Assembly (NCBI RefSeq): GCF_900116855.1 | Contig: NZ_UETD01000004.1 | Coordinates: 1 to 64,000 of the forward strand | Source of the DNA: Ruminococcus flavefaciens | GTDB taxonomy: Bacteria > Bacillota > Clostridia > Oscillospirales > Ruminococcaceae | Length of the DNA stretch: 64,000 bases | Direction: 5' to 3' | Shown here: one piece after another, positions 26,437 through 35,700 of the stretch | Layout of the letters: each line of letters starts with the position of its first letter | Numbering within the stretch: the stretch's first letter is position 1 | The notes under the pieces: model-generated | What the model was told of the DNA's origin: nothing | The model's database searches: none | Seen by the model: the letters and a program-made list of their open reading frames with translations, nothing else | Program-made: the position numbers and the translations under genes

Positions 26437-27069
26437 TCATATATTGAATAAATGATCCCAGCCGCAGGCGAAAAAGGTTCTGAGCTGAAGGATATACCTG
26501 AGCGCCTCAGCCTTTTCCATATCATGGCGGACAAATTCAAAAAAGCCGTGTACATAGGAACTGCACAGCAGATGTATCAGCTGTGGAGTCGCTCTGCCCG
26601 AGCTGATGACCTGATTGCCTGTGCGCTGAATATACATCAGCGTATGGTGTTCGTCAACGGAAACTATCTCATCTACGAAATCCGCAAAACGAGTACCCTT
26701 GCTGCAGCATATCAGAAGCTTGAAAATATTGAGATTATCGTAGATAAAGTCGATGATCGAGTATATGTAGTCCTTGTATTCTGCGTCGAATTTATCATCG
26801 TGAAAGAGATTTTTCTGCTCGTCAACAGGACGGGTGTCATAGCTGTCCATGTAGGAGGTGAACATCCTTTTCAGCTTATCGGCACACTCCGAGACAAGAG
26901 CAGCAAACAGCCCTTCCTTGTCGCCGTATCTTGTGTATACGGAACGAGGAGTAGTGCCTGCATTTTCGGCGATAGTTCTCAATGAAGCGGCAGTATAGCC
27001 CTTGTCAAGAAATTCTTTCATAGCCTGTTCAAGCAGTTTTTCGGTAACACCTTCTATCCTGTTAGCCAC
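26437..27069 (-). CDS. TetR/AcrR-family transcriptional regulator
   Basis: A 210-residue regulator. The N-terminal helix-turn-helix is KEFLDKGYTAASLRTIAENAGTTPRSVYTRYGDKEGLF; the C-terminal part is the ligand and dimer domain. It is followed on the same strand by the GLUG lipoprotein and methyltransferase genes. A perfect 15-bp palindrome upstream (27093-27107) is the expected site for autorepression. The ligand is unknown. Confidence 0.9.
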   Translation of the reverse strand: MANRIEGVTEKLLEQAMKEFLDKGYTAASLRTIAENAGTTPRSVYTRYGDKEGLFAALVSECADKLKRMFTSYMDSYDTRPVDEQKNLFHDDKFDAEYKDYIYSIIDFIYDNLNIFKLLICCSKGTRFADFVDEIVSVDEHHTLMYIQRTGNQVISSGRATPQLIHLLCSSYVHGFFEFVRHDMEKAEALRYILQLRTFFACGWDHLFNI

Positions 27070-27092
27070 TGTACTTCTCCTATCTTACTATT

Positions 27093-27107
27093 TGCAACAC
27101 TGTTGCA
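27093..27107. promoter_or_regulatory. perfect 15-bp palindrome upstream of the TetR gene
   Basis: TGCAACACTGTTGCA, 24 bases ahead of the TetR start codon. Its length and symmetry fit a TetR-family operator. Confidence 0.65.
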
Positions 27108-27539
27108 TATCATATCACGAAATCATTCTCATGTCAATAGTCGTAATCAAAATTTGTTATTGTATACAAACAATATTGTACTAATGTGTGATTTTGCGTT
27201 GATTATTCTTCATACTTTATTATCGCAAGCTAACGAGCATCATGAATAATTGTTCAGTATGAAAGAGACGGAAACTGCGATTCTGTAACCAATGCACTGA
27301 GGTTTTCCGAGAGTGGAATAACGTGAAAAGCAGGTCTGCTGAGAAGGCTGAAATGGTCACAGACGAGCCGAAGGAATACAATATGGTGCTCTGACAAGGG
27401 CATAAAAAACTCCGCAGAGGGAAAACTCTGCGGAGCGTCTGATATTGCTAAAAAGTGATTGAAAGAGCTTTTATAATGAATAAGCTCGCAAAATGGCTGT
27501 TCTAAGCCTTTTGCCAGCTGCAAACAGTGTCGGTATTTG
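27108..27539. other. intergenic region with a terminator and no recognisable gene
   Basis: Apart from the terminator at 27404-27435 I see only AT-rich sequence and open frames that lack ribosome binding sites. An 89-codon minus-strand frame (27254-27523) reads across the terminator and is probably not a gene. Confidence 0.5.
27404..27435 (-). terminator. intrinsic terminator downstream of the S66 peptidase gene
   Basis: CTCCGCAGAG (27410-27419) pairs perfectly with CTCTGCGGAG (27426-27435); the minus strand continues TTTTTTATG. It lies about 105 bases beyond the peptidase stop codon. Confidence 0.8.
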
Positions 27540-28661
27540 TTACAGCAGCGTTATTTCCTGATTGTCAGCGTCAACGCGCACCATAGCTCCATATGGGAGT
27601 ACAGCTCTCGGTGCGGCGTGACCAAAGTTTACGTTATAGAGTATTGGAAGCTGCGGATCGTTCACCACGTCACGCCATACCTCCTTGTACTCATCATAGT
27701 TTACCTCGTTCATGGGCTTGCCTACGATGATCCCGTTTATATTGCTGAAAACGCCCCGTGCCTTCAGTGCTTCAAGGCATTCTCTCAGGCGCTGGGGAGG
27801 CGGCATCTCTTCGCTTGTTTCTGCAAAGAGTATCTTGCCTTTCCACTCCTCGGCGGTGGGGAAAATATTGTACTTTTCTGTTATCTCAGCCTGTCTCAGG
27901 AAGTCCTCTCTGAGCTGCGGACAAGCCCTGAACAGGTCGGCGAGAACGTTGTCGTACCGCTCTGTATTTCCTCCAATGAGCATTTCACCCATGCTTTCGA
28001 TACAGCCGCCCAACAGCACGCCCTCAAATACGGGAGCGCCCTGCAGCAGCTCATAGCCGTGCTCCTCCTTGTGCGAAACGGGAGCAGTTCCCACAGCGGC
28101 GGCGGAGAAGTCCTTCCTCTCCTCATACCATACATCGGAAGGCGTTATCTTCCTGCCGTGATATGGGGCAAAACAGCTCTCGAACTGTGCCTTTGAGTAG
28201 GGGAGCATATTTCCCGAAAGCTCAGCGATATCGCACATGAAAGCCTGTCCGTAGAAGGTCTGCAAGCCCAGCCTGTGGAACATGAGGTGGTTGTTGGTGG
28301 TATCGGAAAAGCCAAGGAAGAACTTCGGGTGCTGCTTTACAGCGTTTATGAACTCCTCGTCCTCCATGAGATACGGGAAGGTGCGGAAGGTCTCGATACC
28401 GCCGATGGAAGTTATAATGCCCTTTACCGAGTCATCAAGAAAGGCTTCTTTAAGGTCTGCGGCACGAGCCTCGGGGTGACTGAGGATAAAGTCAGCCCCC
28501 CTGAGAGCGTGTCTGGTGAAGACAGGCTCCAGACCCATTTCGCGAAGCTTTTTCTCGCCAAGCTCTTTTTCGTGAGCGCAGTATGGTTCGCCGATAACGC
28601 CGCTTGAAAGACAAATTACAGCGACCTTGTCGCCATTTTTGAGTGGCTGCGGTGTCAGCAT
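27540..28661 (-). CDS. S66 family serine peptidase (LD-carboxypeptidase / MccF-like)
   Basis: A 373-residue protein of peptidase family S66. The nucleophile Ser is in FLGFSDTTNNHL, Glu in LFAETSEEMPP, and His in NVNFGHAAPRAVLPYG. Members remove D-Ala from muropeptide tetrapeptides during recycling or cleave amide bonds of peptide-nucleotide antibiotics (MccF). No signal peptide is seen, so it acts in the cytoplasm. ATG at 28661 is preferred over GTG at 28670 because AAGGAAG then lies 8 bases upstream. It starts shortly after the smpB stop, probably in one operon. Confidence 0.87.
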   Translation of the reverse strand: MLTPQPLKNGDKVAVICLSSGVIGEPYCAHEKELGEKKLREMGLEPVFTRHALRGADFILSHPEARAADLKEAFLDDSVKGIITSIGGIETFRTFPYLMEDEEFINAVKQHPKFFLGFSDTTNNHLMFHRLGLQTFYGQAFMCDIAELSGNMLPYSKAQFESCFAPYHGRKITPSDVWYEERKDFSAAAVGTAPVSHKEEHGYELLQGAPVFEGVLLGGCIESMGEMLIGGNTERYDNVLADLFRACPQLREDFLRQAEITEKYNIFPTAEEWKGKILFAETSEEMPPPQRLRECLEALKARGVFSNINGIIVGKPMNEVNYDEYKEVWRDVVNDPQLPILYNVNFGHAAPRAVLPYGAMVRVDADNQEITLL

Positions 28662-28674
28662 GGAGTACACTTCC

Positions 28675-29139
28675 TTATCTGTTGCGTGATTTGAGATTGC
28701 GGTCTATTTCGCGGTTCGCATCGCGTTTTGCGATGTCGGCGCGTTTGTCGTAGAGCTTTTTGCCCTTGCAGAGCCCAAGCTGCATTTTTACCCGTGAGTC
28801 CTTGAAATAAAGGCTGAGGGGGATGAGGGAAAGTCCCTCCTGCTTGAGAGTTCCGTATAATTTATTGATCTCGCGCTTGTGCATGAGGAGCTTTCTCACT
28901 CTCATGGGATCGCGGTTGAAGATATTGCCTTTTTCATAGGGGGAGATGTGCATACCGCGGACGAAAAGCTCGCCCTTGTCGATGGAGCACCATGAGTCCT
29001 TGAGATTGACACCGCCCTGACGAATGGATTTTACCTCTGTACCCACAAGCTCGATGCCTGCTTCATAGGATTCGAGTACGAAATAGTCGTGGCGTGCCTT
29101 GCGGTTCTCGGCAATAGTTTTAGTACCTTTTGAGCGCAT
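28675..29139 (-). CDS. smpB: SsrA-binding protein
   Basis: A 154-residue tmRNA-binding protein that works with tmRNA to rescue stalled ribosomes. Conserved blocks are [38 protein letters not shown], and the C-terminal basic helix region with [26 protein letters not shown] at 29139 lies behind CAGGAGATG; the further upstream in-frame codon lacks this. The ssrA gene itself was not found in the window. Confidence 0.96.
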   Translation of the reverse strand: MRSKGTKTIAENRKARHDYFVLESYEAGIELVGTEVKSIRQGGVNLKDSWCSIDKGELFVRGMHISPYEKGNIFNRDPMRVRKLLMHKREINKLYGTLKQEGLSLIPLSLYFKDSRVKMQLGLCKGKKLYDKRADIAKRDANREIDRNLKSRNR

Positions 29140-29484
29140 AATATCATCTCCTGTCTGCATAAAATTATACACTATACGGGAGAAATTGTCAACAGCGTCA
29201 GATGTAGTCCCCTGACGAATAAAGTCGGCATGAGAAGTTTGCCGTTAGTGCGTAGTTATGATGGCGATACCTTCACTGACCACTAATAACTATTCTCCCT
29301 ATTGCTTTTTTCAGACTTTCATGTTATAAGCGGGGAGCCCCCGCAGGCTGTTTCGCGGCAAAGTATCATAAAACGGCAGTTTTTCTCCGCACCCCTTGCA
29401 ATTATAATGCTTTTATGTTATAATATGGGCACAGACCGTGGGGACGGTCCTAATGATATGGAATTTAATGAAAGGGGTATCACT
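29140..29484. other. divergent intergenic region with a plus-strand promoter
   Basis: It separates smpB from the gene at 29485. A promoter TTGCAA (29396-29401), 17 bp, TATAAT (29419-29424) precedes the plus-strand gene. No other gene is supported; an upstream in-frame extension to 29302 would cross the promoter and is rejected. Confidence 0.65.
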
Positions 29485-29928
29485 ATGAGACGTTATGGAT
29501 TACTTGATCTGCTCTTTGAGGGAGCAGTTGCGGCAGCCGACTACATCGCCGATGAAAGACGCGAAAAGCGCGGCGAGAGGCAGCGCAACAACGTTTACCT
29601 CGGAGACATAAGCGGCAAAAGGTCTATTGATTTTGCAGAGCAGCTTCGCATTGACATGGAAAATGAAAAGGCTATGCGTCAGTCAACCGAACAGCAGCAG
29701 CGCAATAACTACAACTTCAGCAACAGGAATGCAGGCATGGATGACCTTTTTACGGCTTCGGCAATGCAGAATAATGCCGCTCCTCAGACTGTACAGAGTT
29801 TTGACAGCTCGCCCTATGGACAGGAATATGAAGGAGCCCCCGAGCTTGGCGGCTCTCCTCAGACGGAGCCAAAAGGCAGTGGAGGCGGCATAGGCGGAAA
29901 TAACTCTCACGGCTTCTGGAGCGACTAA
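29485..29928 (+). CDS. small hypothetical protein with disordered Gln/Asn/Gly-rich C terminus
   Basis: A 147-residue protein I do not recognise. Residues 1-60 are charged and probably helical (LLFEGAVAAADYIADERREKRGERQ). The remainder is rich in Gln, Asn, Ser and Gly (QQQRNNYNFSNRN, GSGGGIGGNNSHGFWSD) and likely disordered. There is no signal peptide. AAAGGGG lies 9 bases before ATG, with its own promoter (29396-29424) and terminator (29949-29982), so it is expressed as a single gene. Confidence 0.65.
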   Translation: MRRYGLLDLLFEGAVAAADYIADERREKRGERQRNNVYLGDISGKRSIDFAEQLRIDMENEKAMRQSTEQQQRNNYNFSNRNAGMDDLFTASAMQNNAAPQTVQSFDSSPYGQEYEGAPELGGSPQTEPKGSGGGIGGNNSHGFWSD

Positions 29929-29948
29929 AAATCTTATACACAGAAAAC

Positions 29949-29982
29949 TACCCCTGAGCGATGTTATTATCGTTCAGGGGTA
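29949..29982. terminator. bidirectional terminator
   Basis: TACCCCTGAGCGAT (29949-29962) pairs with ATCGTTCAGGGGTA (29969-29982) with one mismatch. It serves the plus-strand gene ending at 29928 and the minus-strand gene ending at 29991. Confidence 0.8.
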
Positions 29983-29990
29983 TCTCTGTT

Positions 29991-32444
29991 TCAATCCCAC
30001 TGTGGTTTCTTGTCTACTGAAAGCAGTGAGTAATAAGCAAGTATCTGTGAAGCGTCCGCGCTGTCTATTTTGCTGTCGGGCTCGCTGCACATGGTGGCTG
30101 ACTCGGTGTCGATATCGGCGGCAAGATAAGCGAGCCGCTCCATTATATCGCCCTCGTCGTCGGAGTCGGTGAAGCTGAAGCTGTTGCCTACCGACAGCTG
30201 TGCATAGCAGCTTAAAACCACGCTTGCATCTAAAGCGTTGACCTGTCCGTCCATGTTGACATCGCCCTTGAGGATGGTGGCAACTGACGGTGAAGCCAGC
30301 AGCTCGTCGCCGAGGTACAGACTTACCGTGCATATAAATGTATCGTCAACTCTGCGGAACTCCAGTTCGGGTTCACCTGAGCTTCCGAAGCTGAGATCTG
30401 TGGGCTCCAGCTCTTCGCCGTCTATCTCTGCGGAGGATACTATGTCCTTGGGAGCTATTCCTTTCCGCAAGATGACCTGAGGGGCTGAGGAGTTGAGGAC
30501 CACGGGGCAGGTGGTAGTCTCTGCGGACTGAGCTGCTTCTGTTGTGGTTGTAGTTGAAGTTGTCGATGTAGTTGTTGTGGTAGTAGATGTCGTTGTAGTA
30601 GTGGTAGTTGTTGTAGTTGTGGTTGTCGTCGTGGTAGTTGTCGTGGTTGTGGTTGTCGTCGTTGTAGTTGTAGTGGTAGTAGTTGTCGTTGTCGTGGTAG
30701 TTGTCGTAGTAGTAGTAGTTGTTGTTGTTGTTGTCGTTGTCGTTGTCTTGGGAGTCGTTATCACGATATCCCTTACTATCTCGTCACCAAAGGGGATAAC
30801 TACATATGTATTTCTGTCGGAGCAGCCGTAAATGGGATTTACGCTGTTTTTCTGGTCGGTGAATACTGCATCGCCCAGAGTGGGACCTGACTGCCACCAC
30901 CAGTCGGTGTAGCCGTTGCCCGTATATATTCCTATGTGGTGGTTATCGGAGAGCTGCCTGAGACCGTTAAGACCCGTTCCGTAGTAGCCGTCCACGCACC
31001 AGATGATGTCACCCTTTCTGAGAGCGCCGCTGCCCAGCATTTCGGCTTTTGTGGAGAACTCATAGTACCTGATGTTGTAGGTGCTCAGGTAGGAGAGCCA
31101 ACCGTTTCCGCCGTTCCATGACCTTCTGGTGAACAGTGTATTGAAGGTGCTGTTGAAAGGCACCAGTGTACCTGCATAATTGATAGTACAGCCTGTTTTT
31201 ACGGATATTCCTTTGGCGAGTGCGTGCCATACGAAAGCCATACAGTTGAGACCGCCGTCGGTATCGGAGCCGCCCGTGCTTACGATAGTGTCCCTGCACC
31301 CCTCTGCGTACTGCCACTTGTCGCCCCTTGGGGATGTGGCATAGAGCCATGTGGAGTAGGGGGTGCCGATATAGTAATCATTGGAGGCGTACTCCGTTAT
31401 GAAGCTCTGCCACTGGCTGAGAGAGATGCTTGTCTGACCGCCCGAGGCTGCCTTAATGGCGTCATTGAAGTAACCGCCGCTTGGATTTTTCAGCCCCAGA
31501 GTTGCAGTCCTTGTGCTCCTCTCGCGGTACACGGTTGAGGTGGATGTCGTTGTTACGGGCTGCTGCGGAGCAGATGTGGTGGTGGTGGTCACAGCAGGCT
31601 GCCAGCCGCTTACGCCGTCCCACGGCAGGACGATGTAGGTGTTTCGTGCGGCACAGCCGTAAATAGGATTGATGCTGTTATACTGAGCGGAGTAGTCTCC
31701 GTCGCCGGTAGTGGGACCTGTCTGCCACCAGCTGTCGGTGGAGCCGTCACCCATGTAGATACCCACATGATGGTTGTCGGCAGGAATGCTGAGACCGTTC
31801 ATGAGGGTGCCAACTGCGCCGTCAACGGTCCAGATGATGTCGCCCTTTGTTAGGACTCCGCTGGACAGCATTTCAGACTTGGTGCTGAACTCATAGTACT
31901 TTACATTATAGGTCTTTATGAAGTCGTACCAGCGATTGTTGCCCCCTGTCCAGCACTGCCTTGAAAAGCCTGCATTGTTGAAGCCGTTGAGCATAGGTAC
32001 CCATTTGCCCGTTACGGAGATATCCAGTCCCGAGCCCTCTGAAAGGCTCTTTGCGGCGGCGTGCCAGATGAAGCCTGTGCTGTTGAGACCGCCGTCCGTA
32101 TAGGAGCCGCCGCCATCAACGAGGTAGCTGCCGTAGCCCTCGTCCACCTGCCACACATCACCTCTCGGAGAAGCGGAATACAGCCAGTAATCGAAGGAGG
32201 TGCCGAGGTAGTAATCGGACTTGGTGTAGCGGTCGAGGAAGTTTATCCACTGAGAGCGGGGCTCGTGGTAGCGGTTGCCGCCTGCGATATTGAATGCCTC
32301 GCTGAGAAATACCCCGTTGGGGTTATTGAGAACTGCTGCCTTTGCGCGGAGACCGCTGTCGGCAAAGAAGCAGCAGGAAAAGATCATAATTAAAGATACG
32401 AGCAGAGCGGCTGCTCTGCGGATGATATTATCGGAGTGAGCCAT
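29991..32444 (-). CDS. secreted dockerin protein with two NlpC/P60-like modules, the first lacking the catalytic Cys
   Basis: An 817-residue exported protein. After a signal peptide (1-37) come two homologous modules (about 40-275 and 318-555), each with a GGLN-x-x-x-F-WHA helix, a KGDIIW turn and an NHHxGIY strand, the Cys-His layout of NlpC/P60 peptidoglycan peptidases. Module 2 has Cys401 in GGLNCMAF; module 1 has Ser122 in GGLNSTGF. A Thr/Ser linker of about 70 residues follows, then a beta-rich segment and a type I dockerin (GDVNMDGQVNALDASVVLSC; second repeat SKIDSADASQIL). Probable role: cell-wall remodelling or binding by a cohesin-attached protein, with module 1 perhaps only binding. 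The fold call is by motif. Confidence 0.8.
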   Translation of the reverse strand: MAHSDNIIRRAAALLVSLIMIFSCCFFADSGLRAKAAVLNNPNGVFLSEAFNIAGGNRYHEPRSQWINFLDRYTKSDYYLGTSFDYWLYSASPRGDVWQVDEGYGSYLVDGGGSYTDGGLNSTGFIWHAAAKSLSEGSGLDISVTGKWVPMLNGFNNAGFSRQCWTGGNNRWYDFIKTYNVKYYEFSTKSEMLSSGVLTKGDIIWTVDGAVGTLMNGLSIPADNHHVGIYMGDGSTDSWWQTGPTTGDGDYSAQYNSINPIYGCAARNTYIVLPWDGVSGWQPAVTTTTTSAPQQPVTTTSTSTVYRERSTRTATLGLKNPSGGYFNDAIKAASGGQTSISLSQWQSFITEYASNDYYIGTPYSTWLYATSPRGDKWQYAEGCRDTIVSTGGSDTDGGLNCMAFVWHALAKGISVKTGCTINYAGTLVPFNSTFNTLFTRRSWNGGNGWLSYLSTYNIRYYEFSTKAEMLGSGALRKGDIIWCVDGYYGTGLNGLRQLSDNHHIGIYTGNGYTDWWWQSGPTLGDAVFTDQKNSVNPIYGCSDRNTYVVIPFGDEIVRDIVITTPKTTTTTTTTTTTTTTTTTTTTTTTTTTTTTTTTTTTTTTTTTTTTTTTTTTTTTSTTTTTTSTTSTTTTTEAAQSAETTTCPVVLNSSAPQVILRKGIAPKDIVSSAEIDGEELEPTDLSFGSSGEPELEFRRVDDTFICTVSLYLGDELLASPSVATILKGDVNMDGQVNALDASVVLSCYAQLSVGNSFSFTDSDDEGDIMERLAYLAADIDTESATMCSEPDSKIDSADASQILAYYSLLSVDKKPQWD
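30541..30755 (-). repeat. low-complexity ACN-codon tract encoding the poly-Thr linker
   Basis: About 70 codons, nearly all Thr with a few Ser. All four Thr codons (ACA, ACC, ACG, ACT) are mixed irregularly, so the tract is kept at the protein level and is not a simple trinucleotide expansion. The linker is probably O-glycosylated, as in cellulosomal proteins. Confidence 0.8.
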
Positions 32445-32750
32445 AGCAAAGCTCCTTTCACAAAATGTTCATAATTTATTATAGCATAATTATATAGAGA
32501 TGTCAATATAAGCGATTTTATAGAAAAATATTGCTGTAATTTGTTAAAATAGCTGAGTTTTTATATATTTTGTCCACCAAATCTGCAAAATGTCGGTTGC
32601 GTTAAGTTCGTCAATATGATAAAATAATAATCAACAAGGCGAAAGAAATCGTCAAAATGTTATATGCCGTGCACGATAAACAGTTGACGGTAACTGCCTT
32701 CAAACTTAAAATAGAAATAAAGGGGATATTTATAGAAGGAGGAATTGGAA
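32445..32750. other. divergent regulatory region upstream of two dockerin genes
   Basis: It separates the NlpC-like gene (minus) from the GH43-esterase gene (plus). It contains ATTTTGTCCACCAA at about 32570-32583, identical in gene-relative orientation to a site upstream of the CE15 gene. No gene is supported. Confidence 0.5.
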
Positions 32751-35700
32751 ATGAAACACACAAAAGCAAAAAGAGCAGCACTTTCGCTGCTCCTTTCGGC
32801 TGCCCTTACGACGGGAGCGGTAGTGCCTTCCCTGCGTTTTGACAGCACCGCTGCGGAACAGACGTCCACGGTGTCCAACCCTGTCATATGGGCGGACGTA
32901 CCCGATGAGGACGTTATAAGAGTGGGCGATACATACTATATGGTCAGCACCACCATGTTCTTCAGCCCCGGCGCTCCCATTATGAAGTCCAAGGACCTTG
33001 TATCGTGGGAGATATGCAACTACGTCTACGATACCCTTGCTGACGGCGATGTACAGAGCCTGAAAAACGGCAAGCACGACTACTCCCACGGACAGTGGGC
33101 AGCAAGTCTCCGATATCATGACGGAATGTACTATGTGTTCTTCGGAAGCTACGGCACGGGCAAATCCTACATCTTCAAGACCGATGACATCGAGAACGGA
33201 ACGTGGACAAGAAGCGAGATCAACGGTATGTACCACGACGCTTCGATATTGTTCGATGACGACGGCAGGAACTACCTTGTTTACGGCGGCGGAGAAATAA
33301 AGATAAAGGAGCTCAACTCCGAGATGACAGGCTTCAAGCAGGGCGGCGTGGACAAGACCCTGTTCAAGACAAATATTCAGGGCTACGTCTCGGGTGAGGG
33401 CTCACATATCCAGAAAATAGGGGATTACTATTACATATTCATCATCGCATGGCCCAGCGGCAGCGGACGTACAGAGTACTGCTACCGTTCAAAGGATCTG
33501 CTGGGAACATACGAGAGCAAGGCTGTGCTCAGCTCGGGTGTAGGCTCCTACGGAAGCGGCGCTGCACAGGGCGGCATCGTTGATACTCCCGACGGAAAGT
33601 GGTACGGAATGCTGTTTCAGGATCACGGCTCGGTGGGAAGAATACCCGTACTCGTGCCCGTAACATGGCAGAACGGCTGGCCCATGATGGGCGTGAACGG
33701 CAAGGCTCCCGTGACCTTTGAGATAGACGGCGGCTTTGCGGGAACTCAGCTTGCCAAGGACGACGATTTCAGCTACAGCGAGAACAAGCTGAAGCTGGAA
33801 TGGCAGTGGAACCATAATCCCGATAACTCGGCATGGTCGGTCACAGAGCGTGAGGGCTGGCTGAGACTCAAGAACAAAAACATCGCTTCTGAGCTGCTCA
33901 GGGCGAGAAATACCCTCACCATGCGTACAGAGGGTCCTGCCTGCTCTGGAGTTGTCAAGCTTGACGCTTCAAACATGAAGGTGGGAGACTACGCAGGACT
34001 TTCCGCATTCCAGTTCAATTACGGAAATGTGGGAGTCTACGTTGCAGACAACGGCGAGAAGCGCATTTACATGGCGAACAACGGCGGCTACTCCAATGAT
34101 GCCAATGTCACCGACAGCCGCAACAGTATAGTGGAGGAGACCAAGCTCAGCGGAAACGAGATATACCTCAAGGCGGATTACCGCTTTGCAAATGTCACAT
34201 CCGACGGAAGCTCCTCCAACAACATCGACAAGGTCAATTTCTATTACTCCTATGACGGAAGCAGCTGGACAAAGATAGGCAAGGAGATAGGCATGACCTA
34301 CGATCTGAAGCTGTTCACAGGCTACAGAAACGCCATTTACAGCTACCCCACCAAGACCACGGGCGGCTATGCCGACTTTGACTTCTTCGACTATGAGCGT
34401 GAGGAGTGGAACGCTCCCAATATCGTGGAGCCCGACCCCGACGGATATTTCTTCCACAATACCTTTGAGAGCGGCACCGAAAAGTGGAGCGGCAGAGGCT
34501 CGGCTTCCGTTGTCTCCGACAGCAAGGACAGCTATGCAGGCGGAGCTTCACTTCTCTGCAGCGGCAGAGAAGCCAACTGGAACGGCGCTGTGCGCTCACT
34601 GTCAGCAGGTACCTTCAAGGCAGGTGAGGAGTACAGCTTCAGCACTGTGGTGAAGTACGACGAGGGTCCGGATTCACAGACCTTCTATCTGACACTACAG
34701 TACGACAAGGACGATGATACTATTTACGACAAGATAGCCATTGTGGACTTCGTCCCCAAGGGCGAGTGGGTCCAGCTCAGCAATACAAACTACAAGATAC
34801 CCGAGGGCGCTTCAAACCTCCAGTTCTATGTTGAAACAGCTAAAGACGAGTACGATTTCCGCGTGGACGAAGCCATCGGCGCTCCTGCAGGCACAGTCAT
34901 TGACGGTCCTAAGGCAGTTCCTGTTATCCTTGGCGATGTCAACGGCGATGAGGTCATTGACAGCTTCGACATGACAGCCGCAAGAAAGGCTCTCCTCGCC
35001 GGCAAGTTCGACGACGCAAGGCTGAAAAAGTCCTTCGACGTCAATAAGAGCGGCACCTGCGATGTTGCAGATCTTATCCTCATTCAGCAGTATGTTCTCG
35101 GCAAGATAAGCGAGTTCCCCGTTGAGGAGATCGTTACCGAGGGACCCTCGGTCCGCTACTCCATGGCTGAGTACACAAAGCTGGTGGAGGAAAAGGTGGT
35201 CAACAGAGAGCCCGACAGCTCCCATCAGGAGAAGTCGGGAGTAAAGTACGGCACTGTCAAGAGCGGTACTTACTACTCCACCACCTGCAAGCGCAATAAG
35301 CCCTATAATATCCTGCTTCCCGCAAACTATGACGAGAACAGGAAGTATCCCGTGCTGTACTGTATGCACGGCTACTGGGAAAATCAGGACAGAATGATAA
35401 TCAAGGGCAACGGCACCATGTACACCCGTCAGATAATCGGAAATGCTGTTGCTGAGGGCGAGGCTGAGGATATGATAGTGGTGTTCCCGTACATCTATTC
35501 CAGCGCTACACAGGCTGACTGCTCAGCTATGGATGATGCCAACAATGCCGCCTATGACAACTTCATCAACGACCTGACCAAGGACCTGATGCCCTATATC
35601 GAGAAGAATTACAGCGTTAAGACCGGCAGGGACAATACTGCCATCACAGGCTTCTCCATGGGCGGACGAGAGTCACTTCTCATCGGACTTCAGCGCCCCG

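Noticed and set aside
27254-27523. 89-codon minus-strand frame
   Set aside because: It crosses a strong terminator hairpin and has no ribosome binding site.
29302-29484. N-terminal extension of the small protein gene at 29485
   Set aside because: The extension covers a consensus promoter, and AAAGGGG precedes the ATG at 29485.
30541-30755. Possible microsatellite or CRISPR-like repeat
   Set aside because: Irregular mixture of the four Thr codons without spacers; it encodes a protein linker.
30544-30831. A poly-Val open frame on the plus strand
   Set aside because: It is the antisense of the poly-Thr linker (ACN codons read as GTN) and not a gene.
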